Shown here one piece after another: positions 54,994 through 64,000 of a DNA stretch of 64,000 nucleotides. Position numbers and translations under genes: made by a program. The stretch's first letter is position 1. Each line of letters starts with the position of its first letter. The stretch comes from Vibrio tetraodonis (lineage in GTDB: Bacteria; Pseudomonadota; Gammaproteobacteria; Enterobacterales; Vibrionaceae), in the NCBI RefSeq assembly GCF_003350295.1, contig NZ_QLYY01000014.1:118154-182153 (forward strand), written 5' to 3'. The notes beneath the pieces are model-generated. The model searched no databases and had not been told where the DNA came from. It saw only the letters and a list, made by a program, of their open reading frames with translations.

Positions 54994-55644
54994 TCAAACA
55001 CCATAATCTACATTTTTCATCTCTATATCCGAGTAACTCGCCCGTTGCTTGATTAATGAAGGTAATCTTGTTGCAAATCTATGTTCAGTTTGTAACTTCT
55101 TCCACAAAATATCTAAGCAATAGTGATGGCTAACGAGTTTATTGAGCTTGAGAGGGAGCTTGCTCGAATGCTCGAGACCGAGTGCAGATTCAAAAAACGT
55201 ACTCATTAGCTTAATAGCGAAGCTTCTATGGACAATATAGCCTGATGCGGTTTGTGAGTTGATTACTCGAGAAAACCCGAGTTGATCATCGATTATTGCA
55301 ATAGGTATGGCTTTGTTATTGCCAAGAAGAAATACATCCCAATCGCTAGAGCAATCCAAAATTCTCTCTAAGTTAGAAAGAAATAGTTCGCACTCTTGGA
55401 CTTCAAAGTCATCTTCCAAGACTAACAAGTATGGACTGGAAGAGTGAGATAGATAGTGGGCAATTAAGTTACCATGACTCAGACTGCAGCCTAACGCACC
55501 ACACTCTGGTTTATAGTAAGCTTCAAAGAATGACTCATCATCAATACTAATACCGCATTTTTTTAATTCAGATATGCTTTCTGCTTTGCGGTCTGTTCTA
55601 TGAGTTAAATTGATGATTTGTAGTTGGACTTTGTCATTAAACAT
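54994..55644 (-). CDS. Glycosyltransferase family 25 (LPS/LOS sugar transferase)
   Basis: 216 aa. VQLQIINLTHRTDRKAESISEL at the start, CGALGCSLSHGNLIAHYL, the acidic LVLEDDFEVQ metal site, and TASGYIVHRSFAIKLMSTFF are the family-25 pattern of beta-1,4-galactosyltransferase-like LPS enzymes. Convergent with the two-domain transferase gene and 51 bp from its end; together they may modify one surface glycan. The ATG at 55644 has AAGG eight bases upstream. Acceptor and sugar are unknown. Confidence 0.85.
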   Translation of the reverse strand: MFNDKVQLQIINLTHRTDRKAESISELKKCGISIDDESFFEAYYKPECGALGCSLSHGNLIAHYLSHSSSPYLLVLEDDFEVQECELFLSNLERILDCSSDWDVFLLGNNKAIPIAIIDDQLGFSRVINSQTASGYIVHRSFAIKLMSTFFESALGLEHSSKLPLKLNKLVSHHYCLDILWKKLQTEHRFATRLPSLIKQRASYSDIEMKNVDYGV

Positions 55645-55740
55645 TGTAAGCACCTTAAGAACCTAGAGCCCAATATGCTACGCATCATCAGCACAGATAG
55701 CTATAAAGTCCGGTTTGAATTCCGTTTAATTCAGATTACT

Positions 55741-56700
55741 TCAAGCTGATTTTATAAGTTTTAATTCAGGCCAGTACATCTTGATATATCTGAGCGTAAC
55801 CCAAATGACCAAACCTGTAGCGATAGTCAGCTCGAAAAAACCAAACTTATGTAGCCAATGCCAATGTGGATGATATTGCTCGAAAAAGCTGGTTAAGCGG
55901 TGCATGGCAATCGCGCTAATTACGGATGGAAAAGTTACGGCGGCAATAGAGGGTTGGAACTTAAGCCGAATGAGACGGAAGTAACATAGGTATATGGTTA
56001 ATGTCATGGTAATGGCTATGCCTGCCAAGGCTCCTGTGAGAATTGGATCTGGCTGGCGAAAGTTTACCAAGTATGACGCAAGTGATAGGTTGATTGGCGC
56101 CGCCATGATAGCGAGAGTTGGCCGCGCTCTTCTGGGTAATCTGCCTAAAAACATCAGTCTGTAGAGAACGACAGGCAACATGACAAAATAGGTTGCGATA
56201 CAAATATTGACTAAAGATTCAGAAAACACGGTGTGGCCAAATTTAGTGCCAGCTAATGAACTACTGATAAGACCTACAGGGTATAAAAACCAACTAGGAA
56301 CAATATTAGCAAGCTTAAAGTTTTTAGCTTGGAAAAAGAAGAACAGAACCATCATAGTAAGGTGTAGCGACAATGCAGCAAACCATAATGGATAGGCGAT
56401 AAAAGGCGAAATAACCGCTAGGTAATCACATAGTACCAGCAGCGCCATGCTCATGGGTGCTAGTAAGCTTCCGTTAAGAGGGTTGCGGAGATCGTTTAAA
56501 AATAGTCGATAGTTATTCAGGTACTTAATTAATACCGGAATAAGTAATAAGGCACCGATTGCAGCAAGGTAGGGCCGGATAAAAATACCCACTTCAGGAA
56601 TATACAGCGCCCAAGCATGCCCCAAGCCAATGATGCCCAGCGACAATGCTGCTTGAGATGGAGGGACATTATGAAACTTAAAAAAGCGTCGCCAGTTCAA
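55741..56700 (-). CDS. TDT family transporter (TehA/SLAC1-like)
   Basis: 319 aa, ten membrane segments, of the tellurite-resistance/dicarboxylate transporter fold: PSQAALSLGIIGLGHAWAL (helix 1), the WFLYPVGLISSSLAG segment and MAAPINLSLASYL in helix 6, plus the TFPSVISAIAMHRL region. Members move small anions, including formate, malate or sulfite. The start is a TTG at 56700 with AGGA about nine bases upstream; no other start is available before the first helix. The gene lies 67 bp behind clcA on the same strand and may be co-transcribed. Confidence 0.82.
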   Translation of the reverse strand: MNWRRFFKFHNVPPSQAALSLGIIGLGHAWALYIPEVGIFIRPYLAAIGALLLIPVLIKYLNNYRLFLNDLRNPLNGSLLAPMSMALLVLCDYLAVISPFIAYPLWFAALSLHLTMMVLFFFFQAKNFKLANIVPSWFLYPVGLISSSLAGTKFGHTVFSESLVNICIATYFVMLPVVLYRLMFLGRLPRRARPTLAIMAAPINLSLASYLVNFRQPDPILTGALAGIAITMTLTIYLCYFRLIRLKFQPSIAAVTFPSVISAIAMHRLTSFFEQYHPHWHWLHKFGFFELTIATGLVIWVTLRYIKMYWPELKLIKSA

Positions 56701-56767
56701 CTGCGTAAATCCTAAATAAAATCTGATTAGCCTAACAATGATATCAATTCAGTTGCTTAATTAGCAA

Positions 56768-58171
56768 CTATGATTTGTTCTCACAAGGTAGATCTTCTTG
56801 TCGTAATTTTTCATTTTTTAACGTTCGATGTAGAAGCTGGCTATAAATAGGCTGGCCTCCCAAGAGTTGAGCTACAATGACAGCGCCGAGACATGTAATG
56901 ATAAGAGGCAAAATTAGGTAGTAATTATTCGTCATTTCAATAACTAATAATATCCCTGTGATGGGCGCTCTGACTGTGGCGGCAAACAGCGCCCCCATAC
57001 CTGCAATCGCGAACATGCCCGGAGAGATTAAAAGCCCTGGAAACAAAGTTTGTACGATAAGACCAAATGCGTAACCAAATAGCGTCCCAAGCGCCAGCAT
57101 AGGAGCAAAAATGCCACCTGGCGCACCAGAAGCAAAGCAAAGTAGGGTAGTTAAAATACGAGCGATAAAGAGAATGATTAAAACCCCAGCACCATAACCT
57201 CCATTGGTAATGGTAGGGATGTGGCTGATCCCCCCTCCGGTTATTTCGGGCAAGTAAAGCAGCATAAGACCGAAAAAACCGCCCAAACAGCTGCCTGTAA
57301 TCAAATATCGCTTACGATCATTTCGGTGCAGCTTTACAAACAGATCCTGAGAAAGATTGATCAAACGATTAAATGCAACACCAAATACACCAAACATTGC
57401 ACCAAGCAATAAGAAAAGCCATAGCGCTGCCAATTCTGGTCGTTGATATTGAGGCATAGTGATGACGGCATCTTGCCCATTGATGTATCGAAAGACGATA
57501 TTGGCGGAAATTGCCGAAATAATAACGGCGCGGATTGAAATAAGTGAATAACGAAACTGAGGTCGCATTTCTTCGATCACAAACATGATGCCAGCCAGTG
57601 GTGCATTGAAGGCGGCCGCTAGTCCTCCTGCGGCGCCAGATGCCAGTAATGAGTGCTGTGTATCATCATTTTTGACCTTAAAAATGTCAGTAACCATACG
57701 TCCAATAGCGCCGCCCATTTGCACAGTGGGGCCTTCTCGACCCAGCACCATACCCGAGCCCAATGCGCCCATTCCGCCAAAAAACTTAACGGGAAGAACT
57801 CGCCACCAACGAACTGGTCGTATTCCATCCATGGCACCTTCAATTTCAGGTATGCCTGAACCTGCGGCTTCGGGAGCAAAACGATGAACTAGGTAATATC
57901 CTATAAAAGCGAGTGCAGCACTAATCAGAATTGCGGCGAGCCAAAGCGGTAGCAAACGACCAATTGCTTGTTTTAACCAATCAGTTCTGGTGTCTGAAAC
58001 AAAGTGAACCGCCATCTCAAATAGGGTGCCGACAAGGCCAGATAATATTCCTACTATCAAAGAGAGGGCGAGAACAGAGAGAGGTGTTTTGTCTTTTGAG
58101 AGAAATTGATTAATCGCATCCTTTGGTACCTTAGATAAAAAGGATTGCTTGATCTTCTCTCTGGTGTTCAT
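56768..58171 (-). CDS. clcA: H+/Cl- exchange transporter
   Basis: 467 aa CLC antiporter. The anion-pathway motifs are intact: GSGIPE (104-109), GREGP with the gating Glu146, and GGIFAPML with the coordinating backbone; the inner proton Glu lies in VIEEMRPQFRY (near 200), so it is an exchanger, not a channel. In enteric bacteria ClcA drives acid resistance by exporting protons against chloride. No CBS domains. 18 membrane helices expected. Confidence 0.95.
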   Translation of the reverse strand: MNTREKIKQSFLSKVPKDAINQFLSKDKTPLSVLALSLIVGILSGLVGTLFEMAVHFVSDTRTDWLKQAIGRLLPLWLAAILISAALAFIGYYLVHRFAPEAAGSGIPEIEGAMDGIRPVRWWRVLPVKFFGGMGALGSGMVLGREGPTVQMGGAIGRMVTDIFKVKNDDTQHSLLASGAAGGLAAAFNAPLAGIMFVIEEMRPQFRYSLISIRAVIISAISANIVFRYINGQDAVITMPQYQRPELAALWLFLLLGAMFGVFGVAFNRLINLSQDLFVKLHRNDRKRYLITGSCLGGFFGLMLLYLPEITGGGISHIPTITNGGYGAGVLIILFIARILTTLLCFASGAPGGIFAPMLALGTLFGYAFGLIVQTLFPGLLISPGMFAIAGMGALFAATVRAPITGILLVIEMTNNYYLILPLIITCLGAVIVAQLLGGQPIYSQLLHRTLKNEKLRQEDLPCENKS

Positions 58172-58603
58172 TTGTATTTTGGTCCCTGTTATGAATGAGT
58201 ATCAGTGCTGCGCCCGATGCTCAAGCAAATTTCGCTTAGGGTGTTAGGGATCAGTGGGCTGATTATACGCTTGATAAGGACAATCTTTATCTATCAAAAG
58301 TGAAAATTTGAATTTCAAATATGTAATAAAATTTTATGCATTAAGTTTCATTTTATTGACAGAGGATCACACTTGTTTTCTTGATCTCTGAGCGATATAA
58401 ACCACAATTAAAGGGTAAGGAAATCTGAACTATTCGCATAGAGAAAGTTAACCTTGCACACAATATGGAAAGTTTTACCCAAATATACAGAAATCCTCGT
58501 ATTAATATCAGAATGTCGAAGATGAAGGCACTGATTCGCAAGCTCACGATTGAGTCACGAGGGACAAGGCGCACTGATTTGTGCGCCTTTTGTTGTTTAG
58601 AGT
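58172..58603. other. Intergenic region upstream of clcA
   Basis: 432 bp. It holds the clcA promoter (leftwards) and, in the right half, a short stretch ending in a terminator. An open frame on the plus strand (from 58465) has no ribosome-binding site and runs through the terminator, so it is unlikely to be coding. Confidence 0.5.
58566..58598. terminator. Strong hairpin with a plus-strand T tract, no plus-strand gene upstream
   Basis: AAGGCGCAC (58566-58574), TGATTT loop, GTGCGCCTT (58581-58589), then TTGTTGTTT. On the minus strand it could end yeiR, but the T tract there is poor. On the plus strand it is a good terminator with no annotated gene to end. Confidence 0.75.
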
Positions 58604-59575
58604 TTATGAAAGGCCAGCGAGCTGCTGAAGGATGGCATCGAGTTGCTCCCAAGGTAGCTTCTGGCTATCAATGACTTCGATTCTACTCTCCTTGGCTGAC
58701 ATTGACGCCTCTGATATCGATACGACACCATGAGAGATATTGAGTGTCATCACCCCTTTATCCGTTTTCATGACCCCTTTGATACGCTCAGCCGATAGGT
58801 CAGATAGCATTGACAGCAATTCATCAAAGCAAAATTCCACCTGTTCGCTAAATAACCAACCACAACTGTAATAGCCTTGGCCGCTATTTTCTCGCCTAAG
58901 AACGTGCTGCCCAGCATTTAGTGTTAGAGGGGGAGCCATATCTTGGTCATGAGTATGTAAATTAGCCACCTTAGGTGAAATATTACCTCTAATGCTGTCG
59001 AGGATTTCAATCGGGAACTGCCCATCTTTGACAAGGCGTGCATTGATCTTTGGCGGATCTTGCTTGGCTACCCAATCATTGAAAGCGTCTATGTCTTCCG
59101 TAGTACATAGGTCTACCTTGTTTCCTATTACTACGTCGGCAATCCCGAGCTGTTCAATAAAATTATCATTAGAAAGATATTTTGGATTGGAAAGATTACG
59201 CGGGTCGACCAAGGCAAGGGTTGCCTTTAAGTCAATATGCTCGCGAAACTGTTCAGACATAAGAGTCGCGAGGATCTTGTCTGCATGCCCCAATCCTGTC
59301 GGTTCGATGATCAACCTGTCCGGCTTACTACGTAACAATGAGGTGATGGCGACAGAAGTCGGCACGCCAGCAGCGCAGCACATACAGCCGCCTGGCACCT
59401 GTTTGACTAGCGTTCCTTGCTGCGTGAGTATCGCGCCATCAATGCCGATTTCACCAAATTCATTGACCAGCACAGCCCAATTTTGATTGGCAGGCTTGTT
59501 TTTGAGCAAGTTAAGAATGGCGGTTGTTTTACCTGAACCTAAAAAGCCTGTGATAATGTTTGTTGGTGTTTGCAT
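58604..59575 (-). CDS. yeiR: CobW/G3E-family metal-binding GTPase, YeiR type
   Basis: 323 aa. Walker A FLGSGKTT, the GGCMCC metal motif (CxCC) after PGG, the IEPTGLGH switch and the NKVD guanine motif are all present, followed by the C-terminal CobW_C domain (SGQGYYSCGWLF). The sequence follows E. coli YeiR, a zinc-binding GTPase thought to act as a metal chaperone, more closely than YjiA or CobW (for example the HKDP/NKPANQNWAVLVNEFGEIGIDG region). Lies 45 bp behind ylqF on the same strand. Confidence 0.85.
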   Translation of the reverse strand: MQTPTNIITGFLGSGKTTAILNLLKNKPANQNWAVLVNEFGEIGIDGAILTQQGTLVKQVPGGCMCCAAGVPTSVAITSLLRSKPDRLIIEPTGLGHADKILATLMSEQFREHIDLKATLALVDPRNLSNPKYLSNDNFIEQLGIADVVIGNKVDLCTTEDIDAFNDWVAKQDPPKINARLVKDGQFPIEILDSIRGNISPKVANLHTHDQDMAPPLTLNAGQHVLRRENSGQGYYSCGWLFSEQVEFCFDELLSMLSDLSAERIKGVMKTDKGVMTLNISHGVVSISEASMSAKESRIEVIDSQKLPWEQLDAILQQLAGLS

Positions 59576-59620
59576 ATCAATCGTTCGTCATTCCATTTCT
59601 AAATCTATTCAAGAAGTCGA

Positions 59621-60565
59621 TCAGCGCTTGTTTTTCAAATAGCGTTTACGACGTTCTTCTTTCTTCTGTGCCTTAAGCTCGGCTTTACGCGTGGCTTCGA
59701 TCTCGACTTCAACCAACTCTTTAGTGATCATTTCAGGACGTTCAAGCGTGACTTGTCCCAAGGTGCCATTACGCAGTTCATGGAGCAAAATCTCTGAACA
59801 TTTGTGTAAATCGACACGGCCACCTGATCGCAATGCGCCGCGCTTACGACCAATTTCTTCCATCAACTCAATGTCGCTTTGCGGCAACTCTTCGATTTGG
59901 TAACGCTCTTTCAAGCGTTCTGGATAGGCTTGGGCTAAGTATTCTACCGTATAGAAAGCCACTTCTTCATATTCCATCGCAGTGTCTTTTACTGCGCCTG
60001 TGGCTGCAAGGCGAAACCCGCTGTGTGGGTTTTCTACTTTCGGCCACAAAATCCCCGGCGTGTCAGAAAGCACAATACCATTTTGTAAGTTGATCCTTTG
60101 CTGACGGCGAGTGACAGCGGGCTGGTTTCCCGTTACTGCGATAGTTCGGCCTGCAAGCGTGTTGATGATGGTTGATTTGCCCACATTTGGGATGCCCATG
60201 ATCATGGTGCGAATATTTTTGCCGATTTCTTCGCGGTGGGGAGCCAGCTTGCGGCAAAGGTCCAAAATCTTATTCACTTCTTGCGGATTAGACGTGGTAA
60301 TCGCCATCGCTTTAACATCTTGCTCTTTTTCGAAATGGTCTATCCATAATTGAGTCAATTCAGGATCAGCAAGGTCTCTCTTGTTTAGAACTTTTACAAC
60401 CGGCTTGCCAGCGCGGATTTCAGAGATCATCGGATTTTCACTGCTAAATGGAATGCGAGCATCCAATACTTCGATGATGACATCAATTTGTGGAATGGCT
60501 TCTTCGATCTCTTTACGGGCTTTGTGCATGTGGCCCGGAAACCATTGGATTGTGTTGTTAACCAT
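59621..60565 (-). CDS. ylqF: Ribosome biogenesis GTPase YlqF/RbgA
   Basis: 314 aa circularly permuted GTPase: NKRD (G4) comes before GIPNVGKSTI (G1) and DTPG (G3), the hallmark of the YlqF/YawG family. WFPGHMHKARKEI at the N-terminus and the basic C-terminal tail (KAQKKEERRKRYLKNKR) are standard. RbgA is needed for a late step of 50S assembly in Bacillus; the Vibrio protein presumably acts likewise. Likely operon head of ylqF-yeiR. Confidence 0.93.
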   Translation of the reverse strand: MVNNTIQWFPGHMHKARKEIEEAIPQIDVIIEVLDARIPFSSENPMISEIRAGKPVVKVLNKRDLADPELTQLWIDHFEKEQDVKAMAITTSNPQEVNKILDLCRKLAPHREEIGKNIRTMIMGIPNVGKSTIINTLAGRTIAVTGNQPAVTRRQQRINLQNGIVLSDTPGILWPKVENPHSGFRLAATGAVKDTAMEYEEVAFYTVEYLAQAYPERLKERYQIEELPQSDIELMEEIGRKRGALRSGGRVDLHKCSEILLHELRNGTLGQVTLERPEMITKELVEVEIEATRKAELKAQKKEERRKRYLKNKR

Positions 60566-60658
60566 GTGAATATTTGGCCTTTGTAAATAGAAACGGCTGG
60601 CGGCATAACGCTAATCGTGATGGTTGATACCCACGATAACGCTCAGTTGCCGTAAAGC

Positions 60659-60709
60659 ACTAAGTTATAGCTAATCTTAACATTGAGTTTGAGTTTCTCA
60701 TAACTTAGT
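60659..60709. repeat. Inverted repeat in the ylqF/chemoreceptor intergenic region
   Basis: ACTAAGTTAT (60659-60668) and ATAACTTAGT (60700-60709), perfect 10-bp arms, 31-base spacer, in the shared divergent promoter region. Confidence 0.5.
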
Positions 60710-60847
60710 CATTGGTTTTTTCCAAAAGGTCTAAACCACAATAAGGCTCTGATATACAGTAAAACTTATGATAATTAAAAAGTGTTAAATGAAACTGATT
60801 TAATACTTTGCCTTAGCTGTGTTTGTTGTTTATATTTCGTGTTTCAT

Positions 60848-62434
60848 ATGGATAATTCGAAAAATAAATCTATGGCAGCTACCCAACATTCCCAAGAACA
60901 TGAAACCTTATTTGAAACTAATGAACAGCTTGTTTCCACTACCGATTTAAGTGGTGTTATTACCTACAGTAATGAAGCCTTTTGCCGCATTGCAGGATTT
61001 AGCCAAGATGAATTGCTTGGACAGCATCACAACATTGTCCGTCACGATTCTATGCCCAAAGCCGCATTCGCTGATATGTGGGCGCATTTGAAAAACGGTC
61101 AGGCGTGGCGTGGCATTGTTAAAAATAGGACCAAATCGGGTGGTTTTTACTGGGTAGATGCTTATGTGACGCCCATTTATGATAATGGCGAGATGGTTGG
61201 TTACCAATCCGTTCGGGTTAAACCCAAAAGAGAATGGGTAAATGTTGCCGATAAGGCATACAAAAAATTGCGAAAAGCCGAAAAATCAGGACGTCGCCAA
61301 TCACTTCCTCGTTTCGATGCGCTGCGCTACGTCATGGTGTTTGGTGCCCTCATTGCGCCGCTACTCGCAAAAACGTTTGCCGTTGAAGGCGCGCTTAGCT
61401 GGATTTTGAATCTGCTTCCACTCGCTGGCTTTATGCTTTTTAAACAAGAGCTTGTCGACACACCAAGGCAGCTAAAGCATTTAAGAACAGTTTATGACAG
61501 CATCAGTCGTTTGATTTACTCTGGTCAAGGACAGTTTTCTGTTGCGGACTTTCATATTAAGTTGCTATCAGCGCGTATTCGTACTGTCTTAGGACGAATG
61601 ACAGACTCTGCAAGGCCGCTTTTGAGTCTATCAGACAGTTTAAGCGCGACAACGAATCAGGTGTCGGAAGCGCTTGAACAACAAACTCGTGATATTCGCC
61701 AAGTGCGAGTGGCGTCAGAAGAGGTGGAATTAACCGCTAATGAAGTTTCAACCAGCACTCATGAAGCCCATGAACTTATCGATGATACGCTAAATACTTG
61801 TTTGCTAGCCAAAGAGACGATAGACAAAACACATGCCAACCTTGAGCAGTTAAGTCTTCAAGCAGAGCAGGCCACGCAAGCCACTTTTCAACTGAGCGAA
61901 CAAGCGCAAAATGTCAGTCAAATGATGGAAGAAATCGGCGGGATCGCCGAACAAACCAATTTACTGGCGCTTAACGCGGCAATTGAGGCTGCAAGAGCGG
62001 GGGAGCAGGGCAGAGGATTTGCGGTTGTCTCAGATGAAGTTCGAGCGCTTTCAGGTCGCACGGCCAATGCCACTGTGCAAATCAAAGACAGCATCGGCAC
62101 TATGTTAGAGACGATTGAAAAGTGGCAGAAAGATATTATTGAAAATCGCGAGCAAACCAATGCCTGTGGTGAAGTGGCTCAAGAAAGCGCAAAACGTCTA
62201 TCAGATGTTGAAGCTATGATGCATTCGATGGACAACTTGATGAAAGTGGTCGAGGATGCCTCGATGAAGCAGCGCCGATTATCAGAGGATGTGAATTTGC
62301 ATATTCAGTCGATTGCGTCAGCTGCGGAGAAAAATCTGATAGCAACTCAATCAGTTAACCAACATTCCCATGAACTGCGTAATCAAGTGAACGAGTTTTA
62401 TCATCTTGCGCAGCGATTTGAAGAAAAACAATAG
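60848..62434 (+). CDS. PAS-domain chemoreceptor, Aer-like
   Basis: 528 aa. A cytoplasmic N-terminal PAS domain (residues about 15-130: [72 protein letters not shown]) resembles the redox-sensing, FAD-binding PAS of Aer. One or two short membrane segments (about 175-205) follow, then the methyl-accepting hairpin ([34 protein letters not shown]). No periplasmic domain. It probably mediates aerotaxis or energy taxis; FAD binding is inferred from similarity. The start is uncertain: 60848 (MDNSKNK) or 60872; neither has a good ribosome-binding site. Confidence 0.88.
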   Translation: MDNSKNKSMAATQHSQEHETLFETNEQLVSTTDLSGVITYSNEAFCRIAGFSQDELLGQHHNIVRHDSMPKAAFADMWAHLKNGQAWRGIVKNRTKSGGFYWVDAYVTPIYDNGEMVGYQSVRVKPKREWVNVADKAYKKLRKAEKSGRRQSLPRFDALRYVMVFGALIAPLLAKTFAVEGALSWILNLLPLAGFMLFKQELVDTPRQLKHLRTVYDSISRLIYSGQGQFSVADFHIKLLSARIRTVLGRMTDSARPLLSLSDSLSATTNQVSEALEQQTRDIRQVRVASEEVELTANEVSTSTHEAHELIDDTLNTCLLAKETIDKTHANLEQLSLQAEQATQATFQLSEQAQNVSQMMEEIGGIAEQTNLLALNAAIEAARAGEQGRGFAVVSDEVRALSGRTANATVQIKDSIGTMLETIEKWQKDIIENREQTNACGEVAQESAKRLSDVEAMMHSMDNLMKVVEDASMKQRRLSEDVNLHIQSIASAAEKNLIATQSVNQHSHELRNQVNEFYHLAQRFEEKQ

Positions 62435-62453
62435 CCGAGAAATATCGGCTATT
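62430..62453 (-). terminator. Terminator of add overlapping the chemoreceptor stop
   Basis: AATAGCCGA/TCGGCTATT, nine pairs with a GAAATA loop; on the minus strand it continues TTGTTTTTC. The stem contains the TAG stop of the chemoreceptor gene. Confidence 0.75.
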
Positions 62454-62467
62454 GTGGCTAGACAGCT

Positions 62468-63466
62468 CTACGCAGGTATAAAGCTGCGTAGGTGTTGTTT
62501 AACCTGCTCAGAAGTGAACGCAGACTCAACACTGTATGAGTAAATCTTGAAGTAATCATCAAGTGTTAGCGCAAATTCTTGCATGACTTTTTCCACTTCT
62601 GCCGTCATTGTCGTATTCGACACAGTGCGGTTATCGGTATTGATTGTAATGGCGATACCATCTTTTAAAAATACCTTTGCAGGGTGGTTAGATAAGGCAG
62701 TAACCGCTTTGGTCTGAACATTACTGCTTGGGCATGTTTCTAAAGCGATATGCTGATCTTTGACCATGTCATAGGCAGCTTGATGGCCTGTAATGTGAAT
62801 ACCATGACCAATACGTTCTGCGCCTAGTAAGGTGATTGCATCATAAACATTTTGCCCCACACCTTGCTCGCCAGCATGAATCGTGACGTTATAACCCTTA
62901 TCCTTAGCGTACTCGGCATACGGGACAAACTCGGCGCAAAATCCAGCGGCTTCTCCACCGGCGAGATCAAAGGCAGCAATACCATTGCCTAAATACGGCT
63001 GACCAACATCTAATACTTCTTTGATTCTGTCTTTTGGTGCATGGCGGAGAATCGAAAGGATGTAGTTGCCTTTAATATCGTAAAGCGATTCTGCACGTTT
63101 CATGCCGTTGACAACGCTTGATAGCACTTGCTCAAGTGTTAATCCGCTTTCAAGATGTAATAGGGGGCCGAAACGTACTTCAAGGTATTTGACGTTCTCT
63201 TTTGCCGCATCTTCATAAAGCTCGAAAGAAATTCTCTCAAGTGCGTCAGCGGTTTGCATCACAGATAGGGGCAAGTCAAAACGCTTTAAGTACTCATCAA
63301 GGTTTGGGCAAGTTTCAGGTGCGATCATCAGCTCGCGTATCTGCTCAATATCTTGAGTCGGTAGGGAAATACCTTGCTGATTTGCAAGCTCAAGAATCGT
63401 TTCAGGGCGCACACTGCCATCAAGGTGGCAGTGTAAGTCAATTTTAGGAAGATCAATAAATTGCAT
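62468..63466 (-). CDS. add: Adenosine deaminase
   Basis: 332 aa. Deaminates adenosine (and deoxyadenosine) to inosine in purine salvage. The zinc and catalytic residues are visible: the HxH at 12/14 (IDLHCHLDG), HAGE in the middle, [17 protein letters not shown] and [11 protein letters not shown] with the metal Asp. The NTDNRTVS form is shared by many bacterial enzymes, whereas E. coli has NTDDP. AAGG-type ribosome-binding sequence upstream. Followed by its own terminator. Confidence 0.95.
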   Translation of the reverse strand: MQFIDLPKIDLHCHLDGSVRPETILELANQQGISLPTQDIEQIRELMIAPETCPNLDEYLKRFDLPLSVMQTADALERISFELYEDAAKENVKYLEVRFGPLLHLESGLTLEQVLSSVVNGMKRAESLYDIKGNYILSILRHAPKDRIKEVLDVGQPYLGNGIAAFDLAGGEAAGFCAEFVPYAEYAKDKGYNVTIHAGEQGVGQNVYDAITLLGAERIGHGIHITGHQAAYDMVKDQHIALETCPSSNVQTKAVTALSNHPAKVFLKDGIAITINTDNRTVSNTTMTAEVEKVMQEFALTLDDYFKIYSYSVESAFTSEQVKQHLRSFIPA

Positions 63467-63510
63467 GAGTCTCTACCTTTATTGAAAGGTTAAAGTATCG
63501 TTATTCATTC

Positions 63511-63540
63511 AAAAAAGCCCCGCATCGCGAGGCTTTGTTA
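63511..63540 (-). terminator. Terminator of tkt
   Basis: Minus strand: AAAGCC-TCGC, GAT loop, GCGGGGCTTT followed by T. One mismatch in the stem; it lies between the tkt stop and the add start. Confidence 0.82.
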
Positions 63541-63553
63541 AGCGCAAGAAGAA

Positions 63554-64000
63554 TTAGTCGAGTAATTCTTTCGCTGTGTTTACCACATTTTCAGTGGTAA
63601 AGCCGAACATCTTAAATAGCTCGCCTGCTGGTGCTGATTCACCAAAGGTTGTCATACCTATGATGCGGCCGTCAAAGCCAACATACTTGTACCAGAAGTC
63701 GGCAATACCGGCTTCAATAGCCACACGCGCTGTTACATCTGATGGTAGAACGCTTTCACGATACGCTGCGTCTTGTCTGTCAAAGGCATCAGTCGATGGC
63801 ATAGACACCACGCGTACTTGCTTGCCTTGCGCGCTTAGCTCAGCCGCCGCATTAACGGCAAGCTCTACTTCGGAACCCGTAGCAATTAAAATAAGCTCTG
63901 GCTGGCCTTGGCAGTCTTTTAGGATATAACCACCTTTGGCAATGTTCGCCACTTGCTCTGCGCTGCGCTCTTGCTGCGCGAGGTTTTGACGAGAGAAAAC
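63554..64000 (-). CDS. tkt: Transketolase, C-terminal part (cut by window edge)
   Basis: 148 C-terminal residues of a protein normally about 665 long. [10 protein letters not shown] is the end of the pyrimidine domain; the rest is the transketolase C-terminal domain ([64 protein letters not shown]). The reading frame is open to the right edge, and the 5' part lies beyond it. Transfers two-carbon units in the pentose phosphate pathway using TPP. Confidence 0.95.
   Translation of the reverse strand, partial: VFSRQNLAQQERSAEQVANIAKGGYILKDCQGQPELILIATGSEVELAVNAAAELSAQGKQVRVVSMPSTDAFDRQDAAYRESVLPSDVTARVAIEAGIADFWYKYVGFDGRIIGMTTFGESAPAGELFKMFGFTTENVVNTAKELLD

Noticed and set aside
58465..58674. 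69-codon plus-strand frame near yeiR
   Set aside because: No ribosome-binding site, passes through a strong terminator hairpin and overlaps the end of yeiR.
1..64000. CRISPR arrays, IS elements, prophage, integron repeats or toxin-antitoxin pairs
   Set aside because: No regular direct repeats, transposase, integrase, phage structural gene or recognisable toxin-antitoxin pair was seen by eye.

Overview
The window looks like part of a Vibrio (Vibrionaceae) genome, most likely the smaller of the two chromosomes. This is inferred from gene content: folE, dbpA, trxC next to a second fabH, sbcDC, clcA, add, tkt, a branched-chain amino-acid degradation block, many chemotaxis and c-di-GMP genes, and a moderate-to-low GC content by eye. 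No replication origin, IS element, prophage, integron array or CRISPR was seen. The right edge cuts a transketolase gene.

Layout. 0-8.4 kb: folE, the RNA helicase dbpA, a MipA/OmpV outer-membrane protein, msrAB, a TyrR-type aromatic permease (tyrP), a 39-codon gene, a wrecked ACP-phosphodiesterase gene (acpH), the helicase rhlE and a GNAT acetyltransferase. 8.5-13.6 kb: an orphan solute-binding protein, an AT-rich orphan gene with a weak kinase-like signature, another GNAT, and a LysR regulator divergent from a second-copy accD. 14.0-17.0 kb: a tightly coupled five-gene operon of exported beta-rich proteins ending in an OmpA-like protein, with no usher. It is the best candidate for an undescribed system here. 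17.1-19.3 kb: a small conserved gene, an AraC regulator and an EamA exporter.

19.3-40.3 kb is a catabolic block for leucine, valine and isoleucine. bkdA1-bkdA2-bkdB oxidises the branched 2-oxo acids to acyl-CoAs. liuRABCE degrades isovaleryl-CoA, but the biotin subunit liuD is missing from its usual place. A seven-gene operon (thiolase, mmsA, acyl-CoA dehydrogenase, two crotonase-fold enzymes, mmsB, SDR) handles isobutyryl-CoA and 2-methyl-branched intermediates. etfBA plus ETF-ubiquinone oxidoreductase move electrons from the acyl-CoA dehydrogenases to the quinone pool. ACGTAAACGT-type palindromes upstream of liu/thiolase and between etfB and the ETF oxidoreductase gene suggest one LiuR regulon. 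A diguanylate cyclase sits inside the block.

40.8-52.6 kb: a dCache chemoreceptor, a tRNA-Leu(UAA)/tRNA-Cys(GCA) pair with promoter and terminator, a cytochrome P450 convergent with an MFS transporter, trxC, a FabH paralogue and sbcDC. 52.8-55.6 kb: a very AT-rich two-domain glycosyl/polyol-phosphate transferase and a GT25 glycosyltransferase facing each other, probably acquired surface-polysaccharide genes. 55.7-64 kb: a TDT transporter, clcA, then the more core-like yeiR, ylqF, a PAS-containing chemoreceptor, add and the 3' end of tkt.
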